In this document: piece after piece, positions 9,339-17,441 of the stretch
How positions within the stretch are numbered: position 1 is the first letter of the stretch
Layout of the letters: each line of letters starts with the position of its first letter
DNA from: Sporosarcina luteola
GTDB taxonomy: Bacteria; Bacillota; Bacilli; Bacillales_A; Planococcaceae
Assembly (NCBI GenBank): GCA_014204635.1
Contig: JACHLS010000001.1
Span: forward strand, 423,378 to 487,377
DNA length: 64,000 nucleotides
Direction: 5' to 3'
Made by a program: the position numbers and the translations under genes
The notes under the pieces: generated by a model
The model's input: only the letters and a program-made list of their open reading frames with translations
What the model was told of the DNA's origin: nothing
Databases searched by the model: none

Positions 9339-9956
9339 ATGACCCACAAGGCCGAACAGCTGATTGTTCAAAAAACAGCAAACAACAACCGTTCCCGTTA
9401 CGGCAGCCAAAAGAAAAAATATAAGACGACGACCAAACCACAAACCGACTACGTTGTCCTTGACTTTGAGACAACCGGGTTTCGGGCAGGCGCCGACCGC
9501 ATCATCCAAATCGGCGCACTGAAATTCAACAACCATGTACAAATCGAATACTTTAACACCTTCATCAACCCGGAGCGCTACATTCCACCAAACATCACAA
9601 GGCTCACTGGCATCTCAAACGAAATGGTCGAATGGGCGCCAACCATTGAAAATAAAATCGACGACCTGATTGCATTTATTGATAACCTGCCGATCATCGC
9701 GCACAACGCCGCCTTCGACATGAGCTTCCTCTACGCCCTCGACAACCTCGAAGGCATCGAAATCCCGGTATACACGGTGATCGACACCGTCAAACTCGCG
9801 CGAAAAACCATCACAGAAACACCGAATCACAAACTGACGACCCTCACCAAATACTTGCAGCTCGAACACGATGCCCATGACGCAATCGGCGACTGTCTCG
9901 CCACCGCAGCCATCTACCAATACTGCACCAACGCCAACGACCCTCACACTGTCTGA
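9339..9956 (+). CDS. DnaQ/PolC-type 3'-5' exonuclease (DEDDh)
   Basis: A 205-residue stand-alone exonuclease of the epsilon/PolC proofreading type. After a basic N-terminal 35 residues come Exo I (VLDFETTG, D42 and E44), Exo II (AHNAAFDMSF, D127) and Exo III-epsilon (H180, D185 in HDAHDAIGDCLAT); all five DEDDh residues are present. No polymerase, helicase or UvrC domain is attached. The start is ATG 9339, after AAAGGAAG at about 9319. Cellular role is not shown by the neighbours, which are unrelated. Confidence 0.88.
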   Translation: MTHKAEQLIVQKTANNNRSRYGSQKKKYKTTTKPQTDYVVLDFETTGFRAGADRIIQIGALKFNNHVQIEYFNTFINPERYIPPNITRLTGISNEMVEWAPTIENKIDDLIAFIDNLPIIAHNAAFDMSFLYALDNLEGIEIPVYTVIDTVKLARKTITETPNHKLTTLTKYLQLEHDAHDAIGDCLATAAIYQYCTNANDPHTV

Positions 9957-9976
9957 GGTCCCGTCGTTGGTGTTTT
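9934..9976 (+). terminator. terminator hairpin containing the exonuclease stop codon
   Basis: CCAACGAC (9934-9941) pairs with GTCGTTGG (9963-9970), and an inner stem CCTCA/TGAGG contains the TGA stop at 9954-9956. TGTTTTTT follows. The last codons of the gene therefore form the 5' arm of the terminator. Confidence 0.8.
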
Positions 9977-10020
9977 TTATGCGCTCTTCATGATCAAGAG
10001 AGTCCCCACATCACCCATCC

Positions 10021-11400
10021 GCGCATACACTCATCCTAGCCGCGCATAAAAAAACCGCACCCGCGCATACCGATCCCAAATCCGAGCATAACCCTCCCGT
10101 TGCCGCGCATAACAGGTGTTCACCCGCGCATACCCAAGTGCAACCCCATTCAAAAAACATTTTCCAACACAGAAAGTGCCTGATCTCAAGCAAAACCTAT
10201 TGCAAAAACCCTGAATGGTTAAAATCACTTCGCGCGTAAGAATATCCTCAACAACTGATCCCGTCCCCGCATAAACTCTTCATAGCCGCGCATAAAAAAT
10301 CCGCACCCGCGCATAACGAACCTAATTCCGAGCATAACCCTCCCGTAGCCGCGCATACCGGACCCCGATCCGCGCATAACAAGTGTTCACCCGCGCATAT
10401 CCAAGTGCAACCCCATTCAAAAAACACTCTCCAACACAGAAAGTGCCTGATCTCAAGCAAAACCTATTGCAAAAACCCTGAATGGTCAAAATCACTTCGC
10501 GCGTAAGAATATCCTCAACAACTGATCCTGACCCCGCGGACTAGCCATCTCCCCCTTGAAACTCCGTCCGCGCATAAACTCATCATAGCCGCGCAAGAAA
10601 ATGTCGCACCCACGCATAACGACCCCAAATCCGAGCATAACCCTCCCGAAGCCGCGCATACCGACTCCCGACCCGCGCATAACTCCTGTCCACCCGCGCA
10701 TATCCATGTGCAAACCCATTTGAGAAACACTTACAAAACAGAAAGTGTCTGATCTTGAGAACAGCAAATTACAAAACCCATGAATGGTCAAAATCATTTC
10801 GCACGTAAGAATATATTCAACAACTGATCCCGTCCCTACGAACTAGCCATCTCCCTCTTGAAACTCCGTCCGCGCATAAACTCATCCTAGCCGCGCATAA
10901 AAATGCCGCACCCGCGCATAACGACATGCAATCCGAGCATAACCCTCCCGTAGCCACGCATAACGACTCCAAACCCGCGCATAACAGGTGTACACCCGCG
11001 CATATCCAAGTGCAACTCCATTCAAAAAAACACTTTCCAAAACAGAAAGTGCCTGATCTCAAGCAAACCCTATTACAAAAACCCTGAATGGTCAAAATCA
11101 CTTCACGCGTAAGAATATATTCAACAACTGATCCCTATCCCGCGAACTAGCCATCTCCCTCTTGAAACTCCGTCCGCGCATAAACTCATCATAGCCGCGC
11201 ATAAAAAATCCGCACCCGCGCATACCGACCTCAAATCCGAGCATAACCCTCCCGTAGCCGCGCATAACACGTGTCCATCCGCGCATACCCAACCCCAAAA
11301 CAACTCTCCAAACTGGAAGAAATCTGACTATTCCTCGTCACTTAGAATTCGAACCTTAAATGGTCGTACAAATAATAGGTTCAACAACTTATCGGGTTTC
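10021..11400 (+). repeat. array B: five GCGCATAA blocks inside a 270-300-bp tandem repeat
   Basis: Five blocks of 6, 7, 7, 7 and 6 GCGCATAA-like motifs start at 10021, 10267, 10570, 10872 and 11176; every step inside the blocks is 21 bp. The fourth motif is GAGCATAA in all five blocks. The blocks sit in a larger tandem repeat, whose landmark CTGAATGG (last bases TGAATGG in copy 3) recurs at 10211, 10478, 10780 and 11084, with a decayed copy near 11354. Each large unit has a conserved left module (AAAATCACTTCGCGCGTAAG), the block, and a right module with an AGAAAGTGCCTGATCT core. No gene is seen between 9977 and 11560. Confidence 0.95.
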
Positions 11401-11578
11401 CGCGAATCGGACATGCACCCAACAAGTCTATTAAAACCCTCAAATCCAGGATTTGACCCCGAAATGCCCATGAAAACTTCGTTTTGCTCCCAAATAGCCC
11501 CTGATAATTCGGGTTTATTCCAAACCCTTCCAATTTGTATAAAGAACTACTAAACTAATAGAGAGGGAGGTGAATGAA

Positions 11579-11611
11579 ATGATTTACAAAAAAACGATCG
11601 ATGCCTACTAG
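11579..11611 (+). other. 10-codon leader frame with strong RBS, overlapping the NERD gene start
   Basis: ATG 11579 is preceded by a strong GGGAGGTG (about 11565-11572) and encodes MIYKKTIDAY before TAG 11609-11611. The run of seven A at 11588-11594 is where a one-base loss would join this frame to the downstream one, giving MIYKKRSMPTRLQ, the kind of N-terminus usual for Bacillales NERD proteins. It is either the true start of the NERD gene, broken by a frameshift, or a coupled leader. Confidence 0.55.
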
Positions 11612-12527
11612 ATTACAAGCTCTTCTTGCCCTAGAGCGGCGACTCCCCCATAACCACCCGCTCTACCGGCAAATCGCCCAGCACAAATATGATCGGCAAG
11701 CAGGGTACGCCGGAGAACTGGAATACGACAAATACCTAATTGAGTTCAAACCCACTTACTCGCACGCCATTCTGCATGACATTACGCTGCGCCAAGATGG
11801 TATTTACTTTCAAATGGATTCGGTCTTGATTACCCCAGGGGAGATCATCCTATCAGAAATCAAAAATATCGCAGGCCGAGTCATTGTCAAACCCAATCCA
11901 CTGCAATTCATTAGAGAATCCTCGACAGGTGATCGAACAGCAATGCGAAATCCTGTTACCGAACTGGAACGGAAAACGCAATTGTTGAAACAATGGATGC
12001 AAGAACGGGGGATCGATATGCCCGTCCGTTGCTTGGTCGTCTTTGCATACGAAAACGAACTGGTCATTGAAGCTACATCTCCCGTAGAAATTCTATTCAC
12101 ATACGAAGTTCCGATCTACCTAAGGCAACTCGAATTCAAACATCTCATATCCAACCGTCAACTTCACAACATCGCACGAGCCCTGAAACAAAACGATTGT
12201 CCATTCATCCCAACCCCACTCATACAAACATATAAGCTGGATTCGAAAGAAATAAAACCAGGCATTCATTGTCCAAATTGCAATTACACGGGCATGCGCT
12301 GGATCAAAGAAGCGTGGCACTGTCCGAAATGTCGGCACCACAACAGAATGGAACATACCGAAGCCATCATAGATTGGTTCTTATTAATGGACAACAAACT
12401 GACAAATCAGCAATTCTGCAATTTTTTCGGTGTGCCTAACCGGCATATTGCTAGAAGAATGCTAGTAAGAAGTGGAGTACAACTCGTAGGTACACGCAAA
12501 TCTGCTCACTATATCAGGAAAGAGTAG
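11601..12527 (+). CDS. NERD-domain (nuclease-related) protein, apparent frameshift at the start
   Basis: A 308-residue protein with an N-terminal NERD domain (about 30-150): GYAGELEYDKYL, DSVLITPGEIILSEIKN and a conserved run through IAGRVIVKPNPLQF, resembling the restriction-endonuclease-like fold. A C-terminal four-Cys zinc ribbon (CPNCNYTG and CPKCRHHN, about residues 225-250) and a helical HTH-like end follow. Function in DNA processing is family-level inference. ATG 11601 has no Shine-Dalgarno of its own; the only good one serves the frame beginning at 11579, so this start is doubtful (see the leader entry). It lies between two GCGCATAA arrays. Confidence 0.75.
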   Translation: MPTRLQALLALERRLPHNHPLYRQIAQHKYDRQAGYAGELEYDKYLIEFKPTYSHAILHDITLRQDGIYFQMDSVLITPGEIILSEIKNIAGRVIVKPNPLQFIRESSTGDRTAMRNPVTELERKTQLLKQWMQERGIDMPVRCLVVFAYENELVIEATSPVEILFTYEVPIYLRQLEFKHLISNRQLHNIARALKQNDCPFIPTPLIQTYKLDSKEIKPGIHCPNCNYTGMRWIKEAWHCPKCRHHNRMEHTEAIIDWFLLMDNKLTNQQFCNFFGVPNRHIARRMLVRSGVQLVGTRKSAHYIRKE

Positions 12528-12599
12528 AGTAGAGGGAAGGAGGAAAAGAAACGAAAGCTACTATTTAAAGGTTCTCCGACTATCTCACAAAAACTTGTT

Positions 12600-12626
12600 G
12601 CGCTCCTATGCTGGGAGCGTTTTTTA
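12600..12626 (+). terminator. rho-independent terminator after the NERD gene
   Basis: CGCTCC (12601-12606) pairs with GGAGCG (12614-12619), followed by a T run. Confidence 0.8.
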
Positions 12627-12726
12627 TTTGTCAAGATCATTCGGCGCGAATCAATTTATTATAATAGGAAGAGACATCCGCTATAATTTGGCACCTGTTT
12701 TACCAGAGAATCACCCTCTCAACCCC

Positions 12727-12839
12727 GCGCATACAGGACGTACACCAGCGCATAAAACTTCCACCCCCGCGCATATGCAACTCGCCAGCGCGCATATCTT
12801 CACTCAAACCGCTCATACCTCACTCACCCCCGCGCATAA
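12727..12839 (+). repeat. array C: six GCGCATAA-like motifs at 21-bp spacing
   Basis: Motifs start at 12727, 12748, 12769, 12790, 12811 (GCTCATAC) and 12832, all exactly 21 bp apart. The rest of the 12627-13018 gap holds only a possible -10 (TATAAT at 12930-12935, in the context CCTGTATAATCAA) for the next operon. Confidence 0.93.
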
Positions 12840-13018
12840 CCAGCCCACCCCCCACATAAGCATTCCCATTCACACAGATAAACCCAACTCCCACAACAAA
12901 ATCCCCCTCCCAAACGTTGCCTTATCCTGTATAATCAAACCCATAGACCCTAAAAACAACCAAAAGCAGCCAACTCGGCATGGTTCATACCAAATCCCTA
13001 CAGAAAGGAGCTTCAAAC

Positions 13019-13342
13019 ATGTCCCGCAAACAATCGGACAACACGCGAACAACCGACCCGCGCTTCAAAATTGCACACCGCGAAGCGATCATCGGCATTG
13101 CACTCGCCATTTTCAATTTTATCTGGTGGTTCGGCTTCGCCTACGGACTCGGCTCGCGCGCACCGGAGGACTACACCTATATTTGGGGCTTGCCTGATTG
13201 GTTCTTCTATAGTTGCGTGCTCGGCTTCATTATCATGTGCATTCTCGTCATCGTCATTACGAAATATTTCTTGAAAGAAGTTCCGCTGGATGCGGATCCA
13301 AGTCATATTGATCAACCAAAGGAGGGGCCGACAAAACAATGA
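13019..13342 (+). CDS. yhdT: YhdT family small membrane protein (DUF997)
   Basis: A 107-residue protein with a polar N-terminus (1-25) and two predicted membrane helices (about 26-45 and 60-85). The motifs AHREAIIGIALAIFNFIWWF and IWGLPDWFFYSCVLGF are typical of YhdT/DUF997. Its stop overlaps the start of panF by four bases (ATGA), the same gene order as yhdT-panF in enterobacteria. It is presumed to be an accessory partner of the pantothenate symporter, though its exact role is not established. ATG 13019 is used because AAAGGAG at 13004-13010 is correctly spaced, unlike the upstream in-frame ATG at 12980. Confidence 0.85.
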   Translation: MSRKQSDNTRTTDPRFKIAHREAIIGIALAIFNFIWWFGFAYGLGSRAPEDYTYIWGLPDWFFYSCVLGFIIMCILVIVITKYFLKEVPLDADPSHIDQPKEGPTKQ

Positions 13343-14781
13343 ACATCGGAGTTATCATCCCGCTCGTCATCTTTTTAATTGGGATTTTCGCAATCGGCTT
13401 TATCGCCTCCAAACAAATGAGCGGGGAAGGGGGCTTCCTGCAGCAGTATTTTCTCGGCGGCCGGGAACTCGGCGGTTTCGTTCTTGCCATGACGATGGTT
13501 GCCACTTACGGAAGTGCCTCCAGTTTCCTTGGTGGTCCCGGCACCGCGTACACGGTAGGCTTCGGGTGGATTCTGCTCGCCATGACCCAAGTCGTCACCG
13601 GCTATTTCGTCCTGCTAATTCTCGGAAAGAAATTTGCCATACTCGGACGCAAGTATAACGCGGTCACCATGATCGACTTTCTGAAAGCGCGCTACAACAG
13701 CCCGCTCGTTGCCATCCTGTCCGCTATCGCTATTATCGTTTTCTTATTTTCTGCCATGACTGCACAGTGGGTGGGCGGGGGACGGCTGATCGAGTCGCTT
13801 ACAGGGCTTCAATACACGACCGCACTCTTCATTTTCGCAATATCTGTTCTCGTCTACGTGACAATCGGCGGCTTTCGTGCCGTGGCGCTGACGGATGCAG
13901 TGCAAGGTGCCGTCATGGTCATCGGCACATTGGTCCTGCTCATCGGCGTCATCATCGCGGGTGGCGGTGTGCCGGCAATCATGCAGGATTTAATCAATGA
14001 AAACCCACGGCTCGTCACGCCATATGGAGCGGATGGAACACTGACCGCCGCTTACGTATCCTCATTCTGGATTCTCGTCGGCGTCGGGGTTGTCGGGCTT
14101 CCGCAAATGGCAGTCCGTGCGATGAGTTATAAAAGCTCCCGCGCGATGCACCGGGCGCTCGTCATTGGAACGATCGTTACCGGGTTTATCATGCTCAACA
14201 TGCATTTGATCGGCGTCTTCGCGCGTCCCATCATGCCTGGAATTGAAATCGGGGATAAGGTGATTCCACTCGTAGCGCTCGAAGTGCTGCCGCCATGGCT
14301 CGCCGGCGTCGTCCTCGCAGCCCCGATGGCAGCAATCATGTCCACTGTCGACTCGCTCTTGCTGCTCGTCAGCTCAGCCATCGTCAAAGACGTCTATTTG
14401 AATTTCATCAAACCGGAAGCGAGCGAAACAACCGTCAAACTGATGAGCTTCGGCGTCACCGGCATCTTGGGCATCATCGTCTTCCTGTTCGCGCTGCAGC
14501 CGCCCGAGCTGCTCATTTTCTTGAACTTGTTCGCCTTCGGTGGACTTGAGGCCGCCTTCATTTGGCCGGTCGTCCTCGGACTGTACTGGAAATATGGCAA
14601 TAAATACGGCGCTATTCTCAGCATGATCACCGGCATCGCCGCCTATATCGCCATCCATTTTTACAACACAGCAAACGGCAACCTGCTCGGCGTCCACACC
14701 GTCACCTTGCCAGTCGTCCTGTCGCTCGCTGCCTATATTATCGGAAGCCTCGCAGTCAAACGAGAGGCCTATCAGTTTTAA
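13339..14781 (+). CDS. panF: sodium/pantothenate symporter PanF
   Basis: A 480-residue sodium:solute symporter (SSF family) that imports pantothenate, the precursor of coenzyme A, with Na+. About 12-13 membrane helices are visible. Diagnostic stretches include GGRELGGFVLAMTMVATYGS in the first third, ALTDAVQGAVMVIGT, and LAAPMAAIMSTVDSLLLLVS, the SSF sodium-binding region. Length matches PanF (about 480). The assignment to pantothenate rather than proline or another SSF substrate rests on these motifs and on the four-base overlap with yhdT. Confidence 0.9.
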   Translation: MNIGVIIPLVIFLIGIFAIGFIASKQMSGEGGFLQQYFLGGRELGGFVLAMTMVATYGSASSFLGGPGTAYTVGFGWILLAMTQVVTGYFVLLILGKKFAILGRKYNAVTMIDFLKARYNSPLVAILSAIAIIVFLFSAMTAQWVGGGRLIESLTGLQYTTALFIFAISVLVYVTIGGFRAVALTDAVQGAVMVIGTLVLLIGVIIAGGGVPAIMQDLINENPRLVTPYGADGTLTAAYVSSFWILVGVGVVGLPQMAVRAMSYKSSRAMHRALVIGTIVTGFIMLNMHLIGVFARPIMPGIEIGDKVIPLVALEVLPPWLAGVVLAAPMAAIMSTVDSLLLLVSSAIVKDVYLNFIKPEASETTVKLMSFGVTGILGIIVFLFALQPPELLIFLNLFAFGGLEAAFIWPVVLGLYWKYGNKYGAILSMITGIAAYIAIHFYNTANGNLLGVHTVTLPVVLSLAAYIIGSLAVKREAYQF

Positions 14782-14785
14782 ATAA

Positions 14786-14823
14786 AAAGCGGATTTCCCT
14801 AGCAACGGGGAATCCGCTTTAGT
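14786..14823 (+). terminator. terminator hairpin after panF
   Basis: AAAGCGGATTTCCC (14786-14799) pairs with GGGGAATCCGCTTT (14807-14820). The T tract is short (TTTAGTG), so termination may be partial. Confidence 0.65.
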
Positions 14824-14883
14824 GTATGATGAATGTTTTACAAATCCCCTTGCTAGCCTGATAAACCTAGCATGAGCTATTGA

Positions 14884-15117
14884 TACGAACCCCTAGATGG
14901 TCAAAAGCATTTCACGCGAAAGAAAGATTCTCCAAACAAATCATGCCCCGCGGACCATTCCAATCCATCCACCACCCGTTGCCGCGCATAACCCAATTGC
15001 ACCCGCGCATACCGAACCCACACCCGCGCATAATCTCATCATAACCGAGCATAAACATTTCACGGCGCGCATAAAACCCGCCCACCCGCGCATATTCCCA
15101 CTAAACCTGCGCATACC
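14884..15117 (+). repeat. array D: left repeat module plus seven GCGCATAA-like motifs
   Basis: A diverged copy of the array-B left module (AGATGGTCAAAAGCATTTC onwards, about 14893-14960) is followed by motifs at 14984, 15005, 15026, 15047 (GAGCATAA), 15067, 15088 and 15109: 21 bp apart with one 20-bp step. As in array B, the fourth motif is GAGCATAA. It lies in the panF-EamA gap. A CCTGTATAATCAA string near 15178-15190, shared with the yhdT upstream region, is the likely -10 for the next gene. Confidence 0.9.
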
Positions 15118-15221
15118 CAACCCACATCCAACCCACCCCAGCCAACAAAATCTCCACCTTCCCACCCCACACCCCATCCTGTATAATCAACCAAAACACC
15201 ATTCGAAAGGCGGCGTGTCCC

Positions 15222-16145
15222 ATGCTCAAAATCTACCTGCTCCTTAGCGTCACCATGCTCATCTGGGGACTCAACCTGCCCCTCGTCAAATACCTGCTTG
15301 GCTTCATGGATCCCGTCACGATGACCGCCTTCCGCATCCTGCTCGCAGGCATCACCGTTTTCACCATCCTCACGCCGCTCAACCTGGTACGCCGGCCGAC
15401 AAATCAAGAATGGCTCTACATACTTGGCGGTGCATTGCTTAACGTCGTCCTTCACCATTACTTCATGAGCGTCGGTCTCTCCCGAACAACCGCGACAAAC
15501 ACCGGTCTTATCCTCGGCATGGGTCCCGTCCTGACCGCCATCTTTACGGCACTTCTACTCCGCAACAACCCATCCAAAATCCAGTGGATCGGCGCTGCAA
15601 TCGGATTTGCCGGCATCGGTTCCATCGTATTGGCAGGCGGGGAAGGGGTGAGCGGCCTCGCACTCGGAGACGCCTTCATCTTCTTCAGCATCCTCGCCCA
15701 GGTGCTGTCATTTATGGTTATCGCGAAAGCGGCGAGGACGCTGGATCCGCGCCTCCTCACCGCGTACATGTTCATCGTCGGGAGCTTTTTCCTCATAATT
15801 GTGAGCATGATACAGGAGCCCGGCCAGATCGAAGGATTTGCCACGGCACCGCCGCGCTTTTGGATCGCCTTTGCCGCAAGTGGTATGATCGGGTCCGCGG
15901 TCGGCCACATGCTGTACAATTACTCGGTAGGGAAGGTCGGCCCAGCGAAAGCGGCCATTTTCATGAACTTGAACACATTGTTCGGCCTCATCGGTTCTGC
16001 CATCTTTCTCGGCGAAATCATCACCGGGCGGCATTTAATCGGCTTCCTGTTCATCATCATCGGCGTCATTCTCGGCTCCGGCGCCGCGGAAGAATTATGG
16101 AAAAGGAAACAGAAACACGAGCCCATCCAAAAAGAGCCGGGTTAA
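15222..16145 (+). CDS. EamA family (drug/metabolite) transporter
   Basis: A 307-residue inner-membrane exporter of the DMT superfamily with two EamA repeats and about ten membrane helices. The first repeat begins MLIWGLNLPLVKYLL and the second begins around GLALGDAFIFFSILAQ. The signature end AAIFMNLNTLFGLIGSAIFL of the second repeat (about residues 244-265) and a basic, Glu-rich cytoplasmic tail fit the family. Substrate cannot be told from sequence. ATG 15222 has GAAAGGCGG upstream. It is single, between array D and the SLH-CAP gene. Confidence 0.85.
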   Translation: MLKIYLLLSVTMLIWGLNLPLVKYLLGFMDPVTMTAFRILLAGITVFTILTPLNLVRRPTNQEWLYILGGALLNVVLHHYFMSVGLSRTTATNTGLILGMGPVLTAIFTALLLRNNPSKIQWIGAAIGFAGIGSIVLAGGEGVSGLALGDAFIFFSILAQVLSFMVIAKAARTLDPRLLTAYMFIVGSFFLIIVSMIQEPGQIEGFATAPPRFWIAFAASGMIGSAVGHMLYNYSVGKVGPAKAAIFMNLNTLFGLIGSAIFLGEIITGRHLIGFLFIIIGVILGSGAAEELWKRKQKHEPIQKEPG

Positions 16146-16157
16146 ATTCGGCTCTTT
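16131..16157 (+). terminator. hairpin at the end of the EamA gene
   Basis: AAAGAGCCG (16131-16139) pairs with CGGCTCTTT (16149-16157) and contains the TAA stop. The T tail is short. Confidence 0.6.
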
Positions 16158-16214
16158 CCCCTCTACTAAACTGCCTCCTATCTAGTATAATTGCTAAAAA
16201 AGGAGGCAGATGAT

Positions 16215-17294
16215 ATGAAACTAAGAATCCCAGCAACCGTACTCGCCGCAACCCTCATCCTTGGAAACTGGTCCGCTCCCGTGCAAGCCGCGACATTCCA
16301 AGACGTCCCCAAAAACCATTATGCTTACGAGGCGATCGATTCCCTCTCCGAGAAAGGTATCCTCGGCGGTTATCCCGATGGCACATATCGCATCAATCAA
16401 CCCGTCACCCGTGCCCAAGCTGCCAAGATCATCGCGCTTGCAGCCGGCCTGAAACCATCTGCCAACTTCCAACCAGATTTCCTGGATGTCACCCCGGCAC
16501 ATGGCGCCTACCAACATATCCGGGCCCTGACAGAACGCGGCATCTTCAATAATGGCGAACGCTTCAACCCGAACGCACCGCTCACGCGCGGGCAGATGGC
16601 AAAGATCCTTACCCTCGCTTATGACATTATCGTCGATGACAACGATCTGATGACCTTCCAAGATGTCAATCGGCTGAACGGCTACAAAGGTTTTATTACG
16701 ACGCTTGCGGAACTCGGCATCACAACGACTGCCCAAGGCCAGGCCTTTAAACCGAACGACAACGTCACCCGTGCTCAACTGGCTGCGTTCGTCAAGCGGG
16801 CGATGGACTTTGACGCCGAGCGGAAAACAGGGGAAATCTATTATGACAAAACGCAGCAACGCTACATCGATAAGAACGCATCCATCCCTCAACCGCCCGC
16901 CATCCAAGATGACACATTCGCGGCTGATTCTATAAAACTTGTAAATAAAGAAAGAACAGCACAAAAGCGGACCGCCTTAAAATCGGATGCCGCGCTCAAC
17001 AAAATTGCCCAAACAAAAGCCGAGGACATGGCAAAGAACCAGTACTTTGCCCATCTGTCACCGACATACGGCTCGGTTGGCAAAATGCTCGACACCTTCA
17101 AATACAGCTGGACCGCCTACGGGGAAAACATCGCCAAAGGCTACACCTCCCCCGAGTCGGCAGTCGAAGGGTGGATGGACAGCAAAAATCACCGCGACAA
17201 CCTTCTGCAATCCAAATTCAAGAACATCGGCGCCGGCTATGCGACGGATGCAGACGGCACTACGTACTGGGTCCATATCTTTGCGGCAAACTAA
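16215..17294 (+). CDS. SLH-anchored CAP/SCP domain protein (YkwD-like)
   Basis: A 359-residue surface protein. Signal peptide (1-26), three SLH domains (about 28-75, 88-140, 150-200; each ends in a TRAQ/TRGQ-type motif such as PVTRAQAAKI), a short linker, then a CAP domain (about 235-359) with HLSPTYGS, YGENIAKGY, SKNHRDNLL and WVHIFA. SLH domains bind pyruvylated secondary wall polymer; the CAP domain's biochemical role in bacteria is unknown. ATG 16215 has a perfect AGGAGG at 16201-16206. A TATAAT at 16186-16191 may be its -10. Confidence 0.9.
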   Translation: MKLRIPATVLAATLILGNWSAPVQAATFQDVPKNHYAYEAIDSLSEKGILGGYPDGTYRINQPVTRAQAAKIIALAAGLKPSANFQPDFLDVTPAHGAYQHIRALTERGIFNNGERFNPNAPLTRGQMAKILTLAYDIIVDDNDLMTFQDVNRLNGYKGFITTLAELGITTTAQGQAFKPNDNVTRAQLAAFVKRAMDFDAERKTGEIYYDKTQQRYIDKNASIPQPPAIQDDTFAADSIKLVNKERTAQKRTALKSDAALNKIAQTKAEDMAKNQYFAHLSPTYGSVGKMLDTFKYSWTAYGENIAKGYTSPESAVEGWMDSKNHRDNLLQSKFKNIGAGYATDADGTTYWVHIFAAN

Positions 17295-17441
17295 AATAGG
17301 GAAGGGGGGCGGTCCATGCGCTCCTCATCCTCCCTCCTCAACTCAGTGATATATCTACCAAACTATTTTCCTTGAACATGTCTTTAAAACAGCAAAGCGG
17401 GTATAATCAAGAACAAGGTAGTACAAAAAGGAGGAACCGGC

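Noticed and set aside
10021..11288. GCGCATAA arrays as a CRISPR
   Set aside because: The conserved part is only about 8 bp with 13-bp gaps, far shorter than any CRISPR repeat or spacer, and the gaps are partly conserved between blocks.
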